A stretch of 39,644 nt of DNA from Chloroflexota bacterium (GCA_021325635.1 JAJPGV010000028.1:1-39644); one strand, 5' to 3'; shown: positions 7,704-15,932, counted from the stretch's first letter. Notes: a model not told the origin generated them from the sequence alone. Numbers and translations are program-made.

Positions 7704-9743
7704 GTGAGCAGGCTCGTGCTGGCCGATTTGAACCCGGCCCAGCACCGCGCCGCGACGTACGGCGATGGTCCGCTGCTCGCTATCGCCGGTGCTGGCACCG
7801 GCAAGACCAAGACGCTGGCCGCGCGGGTCGCTTACCTGATCGACCAGGGCGTCCCGCCCGAGCGCATCCTGCTCCTCACTTTCAGCCGCCGTGCAGCGCA
7901 GGAAATGCTTGGCCGGGCCGGCCAGATGGTCGGCCGAACGCAGGTGGCGAAGGTGTGGGGGGGGACATTCCACGCGGTCGCCAACCGGCTGTTGCGGGTG
8001 CACGGCCATGCCGTCGGGGTGCCGCCGAACTTCACCGTTCTCGACCAATCGGACTGCGCCGACCTGATGAACCTCATCCGCACTGAACAGGGGTGGTCGG
8101 AGTCGAAGCGGCGCTTTCCCAAGAAGGACACACTGGCCGCCATCTACAGCCGCACGGTCAACACCAGTATCAAGCTGGGGCAGGTGCTGGAGACGTGGTT
8201 CCCGTGGTGCGCCGACGACCTGGACGACATGCGCGGCGTGTTCCAGATGTACCTGGCACGCAAACGCGAGCAGGCGGTGCTGGATTACGACGACCTGCTG
8301 CTGTTCTGGAAGGCGCTGCTGCAGGCGCCGCAGGCCGGTGAGCTCATCGCCGGCAGCTTCGACCACGTGCTCGTCGACGAGTACCAGGACACCAACGCGC
8401 TGCAGGCCGACATCCTGGCGAGTCTCCGCCGGAGCAGCCGCAACATCACCGTGGTCGGCGACGACGCCCAGGCCATCTATTCCTTTCGCGCCGCGACAGT
8501 GAAGAACATCCTGGCTTTCCCGGAGCGGTTCCCGGGCGCCGAGATCGTGAAGCTGGAGCAGAACTACCGCTCCACGCCACCTATCCTGGCGGTGGCCAAC
8601 GCCGTCATGGGTGAGGCCCGCCAGCAGTACGACAAGGAGCTGTGGTCTCGACGGCCGGGCGAGGCGCGCCCGCGGCTGGTGACTTGTCTCAACGAGACGC
8701 AGCAGGCGCAGGTGGTTTGCGATCGCGTCGTCGAGCACCTCGAGCAGGGCATCCCGCTTACCCACCAGGCGGTGCTGTTCCGCACCGGGCATCACAGCGA
8801 CTTGCTGGAGGTCGAACTCACCCGTCGCAACGTGCCCTTCGTGAAGTACGGTGGCCTCAAGTTCATCGAAGCTGCCCACGTCAAAGACATGCTGGCCTTC
8901 CTGCGCATCCTTGAGAACCCGGACGACGACCTGGCTTGGTTTCGCGTCCTCCAGTTGCTCGACGGCATGGGGCCGCGCCACGCCCAGGCGGTATTGGGCC
9001 AGCTGCGCGGCCAGCACAGTCCGGGAGAGGCGCGGCCGAACGGAGCGCTGGACCGCTTCCTGGCGGAGCCGGTTGAGGCGCCCGTGGCGGCGTCCAAACA
9101 GCTGGACGAGCTGCGGAACGCACTGCGCGACGCACGTTCGCTCGGGCCGGCCCAGCGCGTCGAGCGGCTGCGGCGCTTCTACGACCCGGTGTTCGAGCGC
9201 GCGTACGACAACGCCGCCGTCCGCGTTCGCGACCTGGAACAGCTGGAGCAGCTGGCCGGCACATACGGTACGACGCGCGACTTCATCACCGACCTGACCC
9301 TCGATCCGCCGGCTTCGACAAGCGATTTGGCCGGGCCGCCGCTGCTGGAGGAGGACTACCTGATCCTGTCCACCATTCACTCGGCGAAGGGGTGCGAGTG
9401 GGACGTGGTGCACGTTATCCACGCGGCCGACGGCAACATCCCGAGCGACATGGCCACCGGCAGCGCGGAGGAAATCGATGAAGAGCGCCGGCTGTTCTAC
9501 GTGGCGCTGACACGCGCCAAGGACTGGCTGCACGTGTACTTCCCGCTTCGCTACTACCACCGGCGCCACGGACGGGGTGACGCGCACTCCTACGCCCAGC
9601 TCACCCGGTTCATCTCGCCTGCCGTCAAGGCCCATTTCGAGCTAGACGTCGTCTATGACGAGCAGGACTCCGACGCCTTGGAGGCAGAGGCCGTGGCCCG
9701 GACGCCCGTGGACGCGCTGCTGAACCAGCTCTGGGCGGACTAG
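7704..9743 (+). CDS. UvrD/PcrA/Rep-family SF1A DNA helicase
   Basis: A 679-residue protein with all main SF1A motifs: the Q-motif region LNPAQHRAA, Walker A AGAGTGKTKT (residues 28-37), motif II DEYQDTN (from D225), motif III GDDAQAIYSFR, motif IV QNYRSTPPI, motif V STIHSAKGCEWD and motif VI LFYVALTRAKDWL. It unwinds DNA 3' to 5' in repair and replication restart. The length is close to UvrD/PcrA. I prefer GTG 7704 because a -10 and an SOS-like box lie directly upstream. ATG 7638 or 7686 would extend the protein by 22 or 6 residues, with no SD support. The next gene follows after 14 bases. Confidence 0.92.
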   Translation: MSRLVLADLNPAQHRAATYGDGPLLAIAGAGTGKTKTLAARVAYLIDQGVPPERILLLTFSRRAAQEMLGRAGQMVGRTQVAKVWGGTFHAVANRLLRVHGHAVGVPPNFTVLDQSDCADLMNLIRTEQGWSESKRRFPKKDTLAAIYSRTVNTSIKLGQVLETWFPWCADDLDDMRGVFQMYLARKREQAVLDYDDLLLFWKALLQAPQAGELIAGSFDHVLVDEYQDTNALQADILASLRRSSRNITVVGDDAQAIYSFRAATVKNILAFPERFPGAEIVKLEQNYRSTPPILAVANAVMGEARQQYDKELWSRRPGEARPRLVTCLNETQQAQVVCDRVVEHLEQGIPLTHQAVLFRTGHHSDLLEVELTRRNVPFVKYGGLKFIEAAHVKDMLAFLRILENPDDDLAWFRVLQLLDGMGPRHAQAVLGQLRGQHSPGEARPNGALDRFLAEPVEAPVAASKQLDELRNALRDARSLGPAQRVERLRRFYDPVFERAYDNAAVRVRDLEQLEQLAGTYGTTRDFITDLTLDPPASTSDLAGPPLLEEDYLILSTIHSAKGCEWDVVHVIHAADGNIPSDMATGSAEEIDEERRLFYVALTRAKDWLHVYFPLRYYHRRHGRGDAHSYAQLTRFISPAVKAHFELDVVYDEQDSDALEAEAVARTPVDALLNQLWAD

Positions 9744-9757
9744 GACCGCCAACGAGC

Positions 9758-10099
9758 ATGTCGGCCGATCTCTTCGCCGGGATTCAGGTCAAGGACTACG
9801 CCGCAGCCGTGGCCTGGTACCAACGGCTGTTCGGCGCTGCCCCCTCATTCGTCCCTACCGACGGTGAGGCCGTGTGGCAGCTCGGCGAGCACTGTTTCGC
9901 GTTCCTCGAGCTGAAGCCGGAGCATGCCGGTCATGCCAGACACCTGCTGTTCGTCGAGGACCTCGACACACGGGTGGCGCAGATTGCCGATCGCGGACTC
10001 CGGCCCGCTGAGCAGGAAACATTGGCCAATGGCGTTCGAAAGGTGGCCTATCGAGATGAGGACGGGAACGAGTTCGCCTTCGGCGGTGCCCCGCTGTGA
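9758..10099 (+). CDS. VOC (glyoxalase/bleomycin-resistance) family protein
   Basis: A 113-residue protein with one VOC module pair: MSADLFAGIQVKDYAAAVAWYQRLFG, the HLLFVEDLD strand and a closing DEDGNEFAFGG. VOC proteins are small metal-binding enzymes or binding proteins. The substrate cannot be read from the sequence. It lies 14 nt after the helicase gene and is probably co-transcribed with it. Confidence 0.75.
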   Translation: MSADLFAGIQVKDYAAAVAWYQRLFGAAPSFVPTDGEAVWQLGEHCFAFLELKPEHAGHARHLLFVEDLDTRVAQIADRGLRPAEQETLANGVRKVAYRDEDGNEFAFGGAPL

Positions 10100-10124
10100 C
10101 CCCAAGCGCCGCCTGAGCGGGGCA

Positions 10125-10140
10125 TACAATCCCCGTCGTG
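10125..10140 (+). promoter_or_regulatory. Leaderless promoter -10 of the SRAP gene
   Basis: TACAAT (10125-10130) is seven bases upstream of GTG 10138, and no SD is visible. The -10 sits in the loop of a short GGGG/CCCC inverted repeat (10119-10134). Confidence 0.45.
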
Positions 10141-10851
10141 TGCGGCCGCTACGGGTACGAGAGCCCGGAATTCACCGAGACCCGCTTCCAGGCTCAGCTG
10201 CTGCCCGATGTGCCACCCGAGATCCTGGTCCCGCGCTACAACATCGCGCCGACACAGCCGGTCCTGACCGTTGCACCGTCCAAGCGCCTCGGTGGGCGGC
10301 GCGGGATCAAGAGCGTGGTCTGGGGCCTGACGCCCGGCTGGGCGCTGCGGGACCGGTCCAAGCCGCGGTCCATCAACATCAAGACTGAAGGCATCTTGGA
10401 CCGCCCGACCTATCGTCATCTGCTGCTGCACAACCGCTGCGCTGTGCCGGCGGATGGCTTCTACGAATGGCAGCACAACAATGGCAAGACCGGTCAGCCG
10501 TACTCGATCGCCCTGCGCGGCGGCGAGCCCTTTGCCTTCGCCGGCATCTGGACGGCGACCAAGGATGAGCGGGATCAGTGGCTGGTGTCGTGCGCGATTC
10601 TGACGACCGGTCCCAACGAGCTCGTAGCCCAGTTGCACGACCGCCAACCGGTGATTCTGACGCGCGACCAGGAACAGACCTGGCTCGACGCCGATGTCAC
10701 CGATGCTGGCGAACTGGTGCCGATCCTCAGCCCCCTGGACCCCACGGCCATGGAGCTGTTTCCCGTCTCGCGCCTCGTCAATAGCGTGGCCAACGAGGGA
10801 CCGAGCCTGCGCCAGCGCGCGCCGGAGTCGCTGCAGGCTTCGCTGTTGTAG
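10138..10851 (+). CDS. SOS response-associated peptidase / HMCES-type abasic-site shield
   Basis: A 237-residue SRAP-domain protein. After removal of Met1, the invariant Cys2 (MCGRYGY) forms a covalent bond with abasic sites in single-stranded DNA. The other active-site residues are visible: N35 in PRYNIAPTQ, E110 in DGFYEW and H167 in LHDRQPVIL. The family is E. coli YedK / human HMCES and protects abasic sites. The GTG start is fixed by the requirement for Cys at position 2. Its own promoter appears to be leaderless. It fits the neighbouring DNA-damage genes. Confidence 0.92.
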   Translation: MCGRYGYESPEFTETRFQAQLLPDVPPEILVPRYNIAPTQPVLTVAPSKRLGGRRGIKSVVWGLTPGWALRDRSKPRSINIKTEGILDRPTYRHLLLHNRCAVPADGFYEWQHNNGKTGQPYSIALRGGEPFAFAGIWTATKDERDQWLVSCAILTTGPNELVAQLHDRQPVILTRDQEQTWLDADVTDAGELVPILSPLDPTAMELFPVSRLVNSVANEGPSLRQRAPESLQASLL

Positions 10852-10896
10852 GGTTCGCCGCAGCCGTCTGTCGGCGCCTCACTCGCGCGCAGGTCG

Positions 10897-11370
10897 TCAG
10901 GCCCGAGTCAGACCCTCAACGGAAGGTTCGTGGCTGCTCGCAAGGTGCTCCTCCAGGCGGTCGAAGAACGCTTGCTGAGCGGGGTGAATCAGTACTCTGG
11001 CCTGAGCGATGGGCACGAACTCCACCTGGTCGACTTCCCACGACGCGCACCTTGGATGCGCATCGCCGGGACAGGGTGCGCAGAAAGCGTGGACGCGTTT
11101 GCCGTTCTTATAGGTGACAAATTCCAGCGGCGTGAGCACAGCCTCGACGGCGACGCCAGCCTCTTCCAGTGTTTCCCGAACCGCCGCCTGCTCGAGCGAT
11201 TCGCCGTGCTCCGGCCAGCCCTTCGGCAGACTCCACGGCGCTTTCTTGTTGTACCAGCCGGAAGGATGGACGAGGAGCACCTCCAGGCCGCTGTCAGATC
11301 GCCGGTACAGCAACACCCCGGCCGAGTCGTGCCGGCGGGCGCCGCGCTCCGGTTTGCCAGCCTTTTCCAT
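10897..11370 (-). CDS. NUDIX hydrolase
   Basis: A 157-residue protein containing the complete Nudix box GWPEHGESLEQAAVRETLEEAGV split as G-x5-E-x7-RE-x2-EE-xG, preceded by the WSLPKG strand. Nudix enzymes cleave nucleoside diphosphates linked to another moiety. The substrate is not predictable here (MutT-like sanitation or Ap4A hydrolysis are possible). I chose ATG at 11370 because upstream residues do not resemble the family. The gene is convergent with the SRAP gene and divergent from the small gene at 11466. Confidence 0.85.
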   Translation of the reverse strand: MEKAGKPERGARRHDSAGVLLYRRSDSGLEVLLVHPSGWYNKKAPWSLPKGWPEHGESLEQAAVRETLEEAGVAVEAVLTPLEFVTYKNGKRVHAFCAPCPGDAHPRCASWEVDQVEFVPIAQARVLIHPAQQAFFDRLEEHLASSHEPSVEGLTRA

Positions 11371-11430
11371 CCCAGCACTGATTCTCCACCCACATTGGCG
11401 GCCTACACAAACGCGGCGCAGTTCCCGGCA

Positions 11431-11468
11431 TTGCACACTGTACATATGTGCAGTATTATCCCGTCATG
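11431..11468 (+). promoter_or_regulatory. Promoter with embedded palindrome (leaderless)
   Basis: TTGCAC (11431-11436), a 17-base spacer and TATTAT (11454-11459) form a good sigma-70-type promoter. ATG 11466 follows six bases later with no SD, so the transcript is probably leaderless. The spacer contains GTACATATGTGC (11440-11451), a partial match to the SOS core (two mismatches) and similar to the box at 7680. Confidence 0.6.
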
Positions 11469-11636
11469 GAACCGCTGTACGTGCTGCATCTACGGCTGGC
11501 GAGCATCGGCGTTATCCCGTGGGCGGTGTTCTCAAAGGCAGCCTATGAGGCGCTGCTCGAAGCTGTCGAAGTGGGGGAGTTTGGCCCGGCTGCCATCGTC
11601 GAGCTTGAGTCCGAGCACCTTCCGGAGGCGGCTTAG
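11466..11636 (+). CDS. Small hypothetical protein (56 aa)
   Basis: A 56-residue acidic protein beginning MEPLYVLHLRLASIGV. I do not recognise a family. The start is defined by a consensus promoter whose -10 lies six bases upstream. An in-frame ATG at 11448 falls inside that promoter and is rejected. The next gene starts at the base after its stop codon, so the two genes are probably co-expressed. Confidence 0.55.
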   Translation: MEPLYVLHLRLASIGVIPWAVFSKAAYEALLEAVEVGEFGPAAIVELESEHLPEAA

Positions 11637-11996
11637 TTGGACCCGCAGAGCAGGTGGTATCGGGGCTGGATCGGGGTCGGCGGCGAGTTCAAGGTGATGG
11701 CCTCCAACGGCAGTACGCCGGAGGTGCTCAAGGCCGACGTCACGGAGTTCCACGACCGCGCGGATCGGCTCGATTCCTTCGATTGGGGCCGGCCCAGCCG
11801 GGCCGCCTACATGCTGGCTCGGACACTCCTTGTGGACGCGCTCGGCCGCCCGACTGCCGATGCGTTCGACCCGGCCGATTTCATGGACCAGGTGCTGATG
11901 CGGTTCCCGATGGGTCCAGACTGGCAGCTCACCGCCGCGGACATCCGTCGCTGGGCGGCCGCCACGCGAAGCGAGGCGACGCCGCGTCCGAGATGA
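11637..11996 (+). CDS. DUF6166-like protein
   Basis: A 119-residue protein. The pattern (YRGWIG near the start, FDWGRPSRAAYMLARTLLVDALG in the middle, LTAADIRRW near the end) resembles DUF6166 proteins, which have no established function. The TTG start immediately follows the stop of the 56-residue gene. Internal starts are possible. The last ~20 residues lie antisense to a decayed YbaK-like pseudogene, so the C-terminus may have been altered by decay or rearrangement. Confidence 0.55.
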   Translation: MDPQSRWYRGWIGVGGEFKVMASNGSTPEVLKADVTEFHDRADRLDSFDWGRPSRAAYMLARTLLVDALGRPTADAFDPADFMDQVLMRFPMGPDWQLTAADIRRWAAATRSEATPRPR

Positions 11997-11999
11997 CAT

Positions 12000-12298
12000 C
12001 GTCGGCCGATGTCATCCGCAGGTTCTTCACGCCATACGCCGCCTTGAAGGCTCTGCTATCCAGTCGCAGATTGGCCGGCACGACGATCAGGATCAGGCGG
12101 TTGTCCGCATGGCAGACGAGGGCCTTGGCGCCGTCCTCCAGCGGCGTGCCCCGAACGCCGGGCCGCCTGTTCACTGGTGAACACGGGCTCGTGCTGCAGC
12201 ACCCGGTGCTCCACGCCACTGGCCGCGAGCAGGTCCAGAACCCCCCGCACCAGCGGTGACTCATCGGCGGGAGTGTCCATCTCGTACGGACGAAACAT
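12000..12298 (-). pseudogene. Decayed YbaK/ProX-like aminoacyl-tRNA deacylase
   Basis: Two minus-strand frames together give a YbaK-type sequence. The first half reads VLDLLAASGVEHRVLQHEP and VFTSEQAAR. The second, one base out of phase, reads GTPLEDGAKALV, RLILIVVPANLRLD and KNLRMTSADDV. An extra base near 12157 explains the frame change. The C-terminal glycine/proline motif (GxxPPFG) expected of the family is missing, and unrelated sequence follows. The 5' end is ATG 12298 or 12280. YbaK-type enzymes hydrolyse mischarged tRNA. Here the gene is almost certainly inactive, unless the extra base is a sequencing error. Confidence 0.6.
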
Positions 12299-12367
12299 GC
12301 CATAGTTGCCGCGCACATGGTGGTCGAGGTGCAACGCAAGCCAGCCGACGTTCGGGCGTCGGACCCC

Positions 12368-13339
12368 ATGCCACGGGCACTGGCGCCGATGCTGGTTCAG
12401 CTGGCGCACGAGCTGCCCGAACACGACGAAGACTGGGCGTTCGAGCCGAAGTGGGATGGTTTCCGCGCGCTGGCATTTGTGAACAAGGGGAAGGTGCGGG
12501 TCAGCAGCCGCAACGGCGGCGACTTCACCGGACATCTGCCCGAGCTGCAGGCGCTGGCGCCCGCACTCGGCGGCCGGCCCGCGGTGCTTGACGGCGAATT
12601 GGTGGCCGTGCGCGAAGACGGGCTGCCAAGCTTCGAGCTTCTCCAGGAGCGCATGGGCCTCGAGCGCACGAGCCGCCGCGAGCCCATCCCGATCATGCTG
12701 ATGGTATTCGACCTGCTGTACCTGGACGGCCGTTCGCTCTTGCCCGAGAAGTACGTTCAGCGCCGCTCAGAGCTCGATGCGCTGAACCTTAACGGCGACT
12801 TCTGGAGCACGCCCCCAATGTGCATTGGGCAGGGCGCAGCACTGTATGAGAGCAGCTGTCACATCGGCCTGGAAGGTGTGGTCGCCAAACGGCTGAACAG
12901 CCGCTACGAGCCGGGCAAAAGGTCGGGCGCGTGGATCAAGGTCAAGCGCCGGCACCGCCAGGAGCTCGTCATCGGGGGCTGGATTCCCGGTGAGGGCAAT
13001 CGCACTGGGCGCATCGGCGGACTGCTGGTCGGGTATTACGAAGGGGGCAAGCTTGTGTACGGCGGTAGCGTCGGCACCGGCATGACGGACGCGACCCTGC
13101 GTCATTTACGGGAGGTCCTGGAGCCGCTGGCCTGCTCCAACAATGTGTTCGACGGCGGCGAGCTGCCGCCCTGGCAGCTGCGCTTCGTGCGGCCGCAGCT
13201 GGTCTGTGAAGTCGAGTTCTTGGAGTGGACGAAACGCAGCGGGCAGCTGCGCCATCCATCGTTTCGCGGGCTGCGGCCGGACAAAGACGCACGGACCGTC
13301 GAGCGCGAGGACCTTCCTCGCTGGCATCCCGCCGATTGA
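12368..13339 (+). CDS. ATP-dependent DNA ligase (LigD ligase-domain / LigC type)
   Basis: A 323-residue protein with nucleotidyltransferase motif I EPKWDGFR (nucleophile K28), motif III VLDGELVAV, motif IV LEGVVAKR, motif V WIKVKRR and an OB domain ending LRHPSFRGLRPDKDA. It seals nicks using ATP, and in related bacteria it acts in non-homologous end joining. The polymerase and phosphoesterase modules of LigD and a Ku gene are not in this window. I chose ATG 12368 because the family begins with LAPML directly before motif I. ATG 12317 would add 17 atypical residues. It is the last gene before the conjugative element. Confidence 0.9.
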   Translation: MPRALAPMLVQLAHELPEHDEDWAFEPKWDGFRALAFVNKGKVRVSSRNGGDFTGHLPELQALAPALGGRPAVLDGELVAVREDGLPSFELLQERMGLERTSRREPIPIMLMVFDLLYLDGRSLLPEKYVQRRSELDALNLNGDFWSTPPMCIGQGAALYESSCHIGLEGVVAKRLNSRYEPGKRSGAWIKVKRRHRQELVIGGWIPGEGNRTGRIGGLLVGYYEGGKLVYGGSVGTGMTDATLRHLREVLEPLACSNNVFDGGELPPWQLRFVRPQLVCEVEFLEWTKRSGQLRHPSFRGLRPDKDARTVEREDLPRWHPAD

Positions 13340-13362
13340 TCGCCCGACGGCGCTAACCGGAA

Positions 13363-13494
13363 CCTTTCCCCCCTCGCCCGATCCTTTCCCGCCGTTCCTT
13401 TCCCGCTGACCGCCTGACTCTCTGACCTTTCCCGGCACGGCCGGCCTTCACCGCCCGAGCGCCGCTTTTGAGCTCGGGAAAGGTTTGGGAAAGG
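13363..13494. repeat. CCTTTCCC direct repeats and inverted GGGAAAGG boxes
   Basis: Four exact CCTTTCCC boxes lie at 13363-13370, 13383-13390, 13397-13404 and 13426-13433. Two exact reverse complements lie at 13476-13483 and 13487-13494. Spacing is irregular (20, 14, 29, 50 and 11 nt start to start). Between the two groups is a perfect 7-bp inverted repeat CCCGAGC/GCTCGGG (13454-13460, 13472-13478) with an 11-nt loop. The array sits in the 200-bp gap between the ligase and the first gene of the conjugation module. It could be regulator sites for the operon, an iteron-type origin, or part of an oriT. Confidence 0.65.
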
Positions 13495-13539
13495 ACCTGT
13501 CACTAGCGTGGGCTGTGGAAACGAGTTCGAGGCCCGCAC

Positions 13540-14937
13540 ATGGAATTTCCCTTCACTTTCGAGTCGGACAGCCAGGTTCGCTCCTTCTCCTGGCCGTCGT
13601 TCGACCGGCGCCTGTGGTTAGTCCTCGTCATCCCGGTGCTCGCGGTCGGCGTGTTCCTCCAGCGCCACCGCGACACCGGGGCGCCGGTTCACCCGGGCAC
13701 TGTTATGGTCTCGGCCACTCCGACCGGCGCAGCCGTCAGCGTTGACGGCAAGTCGCGCGGACCCGCCCCCCAGCAACTGAGTCTCGCCGCCGGCACGCAT
13801 CGCATCGAGCTGCGGCGCAGCGGCTACCTGACCGACAGCTTCGCGATTGACGTTCGGCCGGACGCCACACTCGACCTGAATCGTGAGCTGTGGCCTGAGC
13901 GGCCACACGCCACCTTGTTGCGGCCACCGCTGCCGGGGACTGCTGTCGCCGGCGCGACGTTCCTGGCCGATGGCCGCCTGGCGTTAGCCGTGGCCGTCTC
14001 GGCCGAGGAACGCCAGTTATGGGCCTATGCCGGCGACTCCGATAGTTACCAGCGGCTTGGACCGTCCGGCGCATCGGCAGTGGCTGGGAGCGCCGATGGA
14101 CGCACGGTCGCCTACATCAAACGGAATCAGGCGTTCGGCGTTGAGAGCGGACCCGCCTGGACAGTCCGAGCGATCGATTCGGCCGGATCGGACCGGCAGG
14201 TCTACCAGGCCGGCAGCGGGGATGGCCAGGCGGTTGATCTGACGCTGTCGCCCGACGGGCGCCGGATCGTCCTCGCCGAGCGCAGCTCACTCGGAAGCAG
14301 CTCCCGGACTAAGCTCGTGCTCTTCGACGCGGGCCGTGAAGCACCGCAGCCGTTCACCGAACTTCCCGCCGAGCTGGTGCCAGGCAGCTACGTCTGGGCG
14401 CCGGACGGATCACGGGTGGCCTTTGCCGTCACGACGCCCACCGGCCAATCGCTGTGCCTGATGTCCACCGATGGGCGGTTTCGCTATCTCGGCGAGGTCG
14501 CGTCCGTGGGCAGCACCATCGCCCCGCTGCCGGTCGCGTGGTCCCGGAGCGACCAGCTGGCCTTCGAACGTCAGGGTGCGCCGGGCGGCGGCATCGGTCC
14601 ATTCGGCGTCTCTTCCTCACCACAGGTCGCACTCACCGAGGCCGCTGAAGGCAGCGTGCAGGTGCGGGGCAGTGGCGTCCCCGCGGGCTGGCTGGACGAC
14701 GGCTCGCTACTGATTCTCCACCGCCCCAAGCGGGACGGTCAGCTTGAGCTCAGCCAGCTGACAAACGATGGCGCCACGCGAACCCTGGCGCAGCTGCCCG
14801 TGAAAGGCGGCAACTACGCCGGTGAGTGGGACGGCCAGCGACGCCGGCTCATCGTGGGTGCCAGTCGCGACGCGACCCTGGGCGGCTCCGGCACCGATTT
14901 CTACCTGGTTGACCTCAGCGGCGGGGAGGTGTCATGA
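13540..14937 (+). CDS. Membrane-anchored PEGA-domain protein with TolB-like propeller
   Basis: A 465-residue protein with one transmembrane helix (about residues 26-42), then a PEGA domain (VMVSATPTGAAVSVDGKSRG, THRIELRRSGY; about 52-105). A repeated-strand region follows with LSPDGRRIVLAE, VWAPDGSRVAFA and similar blades typical of TolB/WD40-like propellers. The start is supported by GAGG at 13529-13532. PEGA domains occur in surface proteins, and the propeller suggests protein binding outside the membrane. As first gene of the conjugation operon it may be a mating-channel or surface adhesion component. It ends with a 4-nt overlap with the next gene. Confidence 0.65.
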   Translation: MEFPFTFESDSQVRSFSWPSFDRRLWLVLVIPVLAVGVFLQRHRDTGAPVHPGTVMVSATPTGAAVSVDGKSRGPAPQQLSLAAGTHRIELRRSGYLTDSFAIDVRPDATLDLNRELWPERPHATLLRPPLPGTAVAGATFLADGRLALAVAVSAEERQLWAYAGDSDSYQRLGPSGASAVAGSADGRTVAYIKRNQAFGVESGPAWTVRAIDSAGSDRQVYQAGSGDGQAVDLTLSPDGRRIVLAERSSLGSSSRTKLVLFDAGREAPQPFTELPAELVPGSYVWAPDGSRVAFAVTTPTGQSLCLMSTDGRFRYLGEVASVGSTIAPLPVAWSRSDQLAFERQGAPGGGIGPFGVSSSPQVALTEAAEGSVQVRGSGVPAGWLDDGSLLILHRPKRDGQLELSQLTNDGATRTLAQLPVKGGNYAGEWDGQRRRLIVGASRDATLGGSGTDFYLVDLSGGEVS

Positions 14938-15932
14938 AACGGCTGCTCTGCCCGGCCTCGGTTCTGGCGCTGGCGGTCCTGCTGCTTACGCCGGCAGCGG
15001 TGGCGGCCCAGACCGGTAACCCCGCTCCGAATCCGGCCGGTGGGCTGATGGGCCTGCTGCCCGACCCCAAGCAGTGGGCCGGCGATGTGTTCAGCCAGGT
15101 GTTCGTCAACCTGCTGCAGAGCATCGCCACGGGCCTGCGGCAGATCGTCTCCACCGTCCTGAACAGCCAGGTCAATGTGATCACGCGTACGCCGCCCGAA
15201 GCGTCGTATGCCAGCGCCACCGTCCAGAACCTGTGGGGCGTTATGCGCACCGTGGCGAATGGTGCGCTGGCGCTGGCCGCCATGTGGGCGGCCTTCGATC
15301 TCATTGCCCGTGAGCAGCTCGGCTCGCCCTACCACGAGGCAATGGAGATCCTGCCGCGCCTGGCGCTCGGAGCCTTGCTGGTCAACACCAGCCTGTCGTG
15401 GGCGCAGCTCAGCATCGACGCCAACAACGCCCTGTGCGGCCTGGTCTCACAGGGCAGCCTGCCCGCCTGGGACCAGACAACCGAGATCAGCCAGCTGCTC
15501 ATCCAGGTGCTGGCCACCCTGATCTATCTGATCACCGCCCTGCTTCTGCTGCTGCAGATGCTCATCCGCATTGCCCTGCTCGACGTGCTGGTGGTCGTCG
15601 CACCGATCGCGTTGTTGTGCGGCATCCTGCCGCAGACCCAGCGCTGGTCGGGGCTGTGGACCAGCACCTTCTTCGGCGCCGTCTTCACCCAGTTCGTCCA
15701 GATGGTGGCGCTGCGCCTGGGCAGCTCGATCCTCGGCGACCTGACGCCACTCGGCGCCGACGGGCGCCTCCTGTCGATCTTCTTTGGCATCGCCCTCATG
15801 GCGCTGACCCTGAAAATCCCCGGTCTCATCGGCCGGCATGGCGGCGACGGCCTCAGCTTTGCCCGCTACCTCGCTTACCGCCAGGCCGCTCGGGGTCTCG
15901 ACTCGCACGGCAGCCGGGGAGGCGACAAGTAA
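14934..15932 (+). CDS. TrbL/VirB6-like conjugation channel protein
   Basis: A 332-residue protein with a signal peptide (residues 1-25, cleavage near VAAQ), a soluble segment and then about six hydrophobic helices. The stretch LLQMLIRIALLDVLVVVAPIALLCGILP is characteristic of TrbL/VirB6-type proteins, followed by a polar C-tail. It should form the inner-membrane part of the type IV secretion channel. It overlaps its upstream neighbour by ATGA and the next start by TAATG, so translation is coupled. Confidence 0.75.
   Translation: MKRLLCPASVLALAVLLLTPAAVAAQTGNPAPNPAGGLMGLLPDPKQWAGDVFSQVFVNLLQSIATGLRQIVSTVLNSQVNVITRTPPEASYASATVQNLWGVMRTVANGALALAAMWAAFDLIAREQLGSPYHEAMEILPRLALGALLVNTSLSWAQLSIDANNALCGLVSQGSLPAWDQTTEISQLLIQVLATLIYLITALLLLLQMLIRIALLDVLVVVAPIALLCGILPQTQRWSGLWTSTFFGAVFTQFVQMVALRLGSSILGDLTPLGADGRLLSIFFGIALMALTLKIPGLIGRHGGDGLSFARYLAYRQAARGLDSHGSRGGDK

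Noticed and set aside
7587-9635. Long minus-strand open frame (682 codons)
   Set aside because: It is antisense to the UvrD helicase, has no recognisable motif and is an artefact of high GC.
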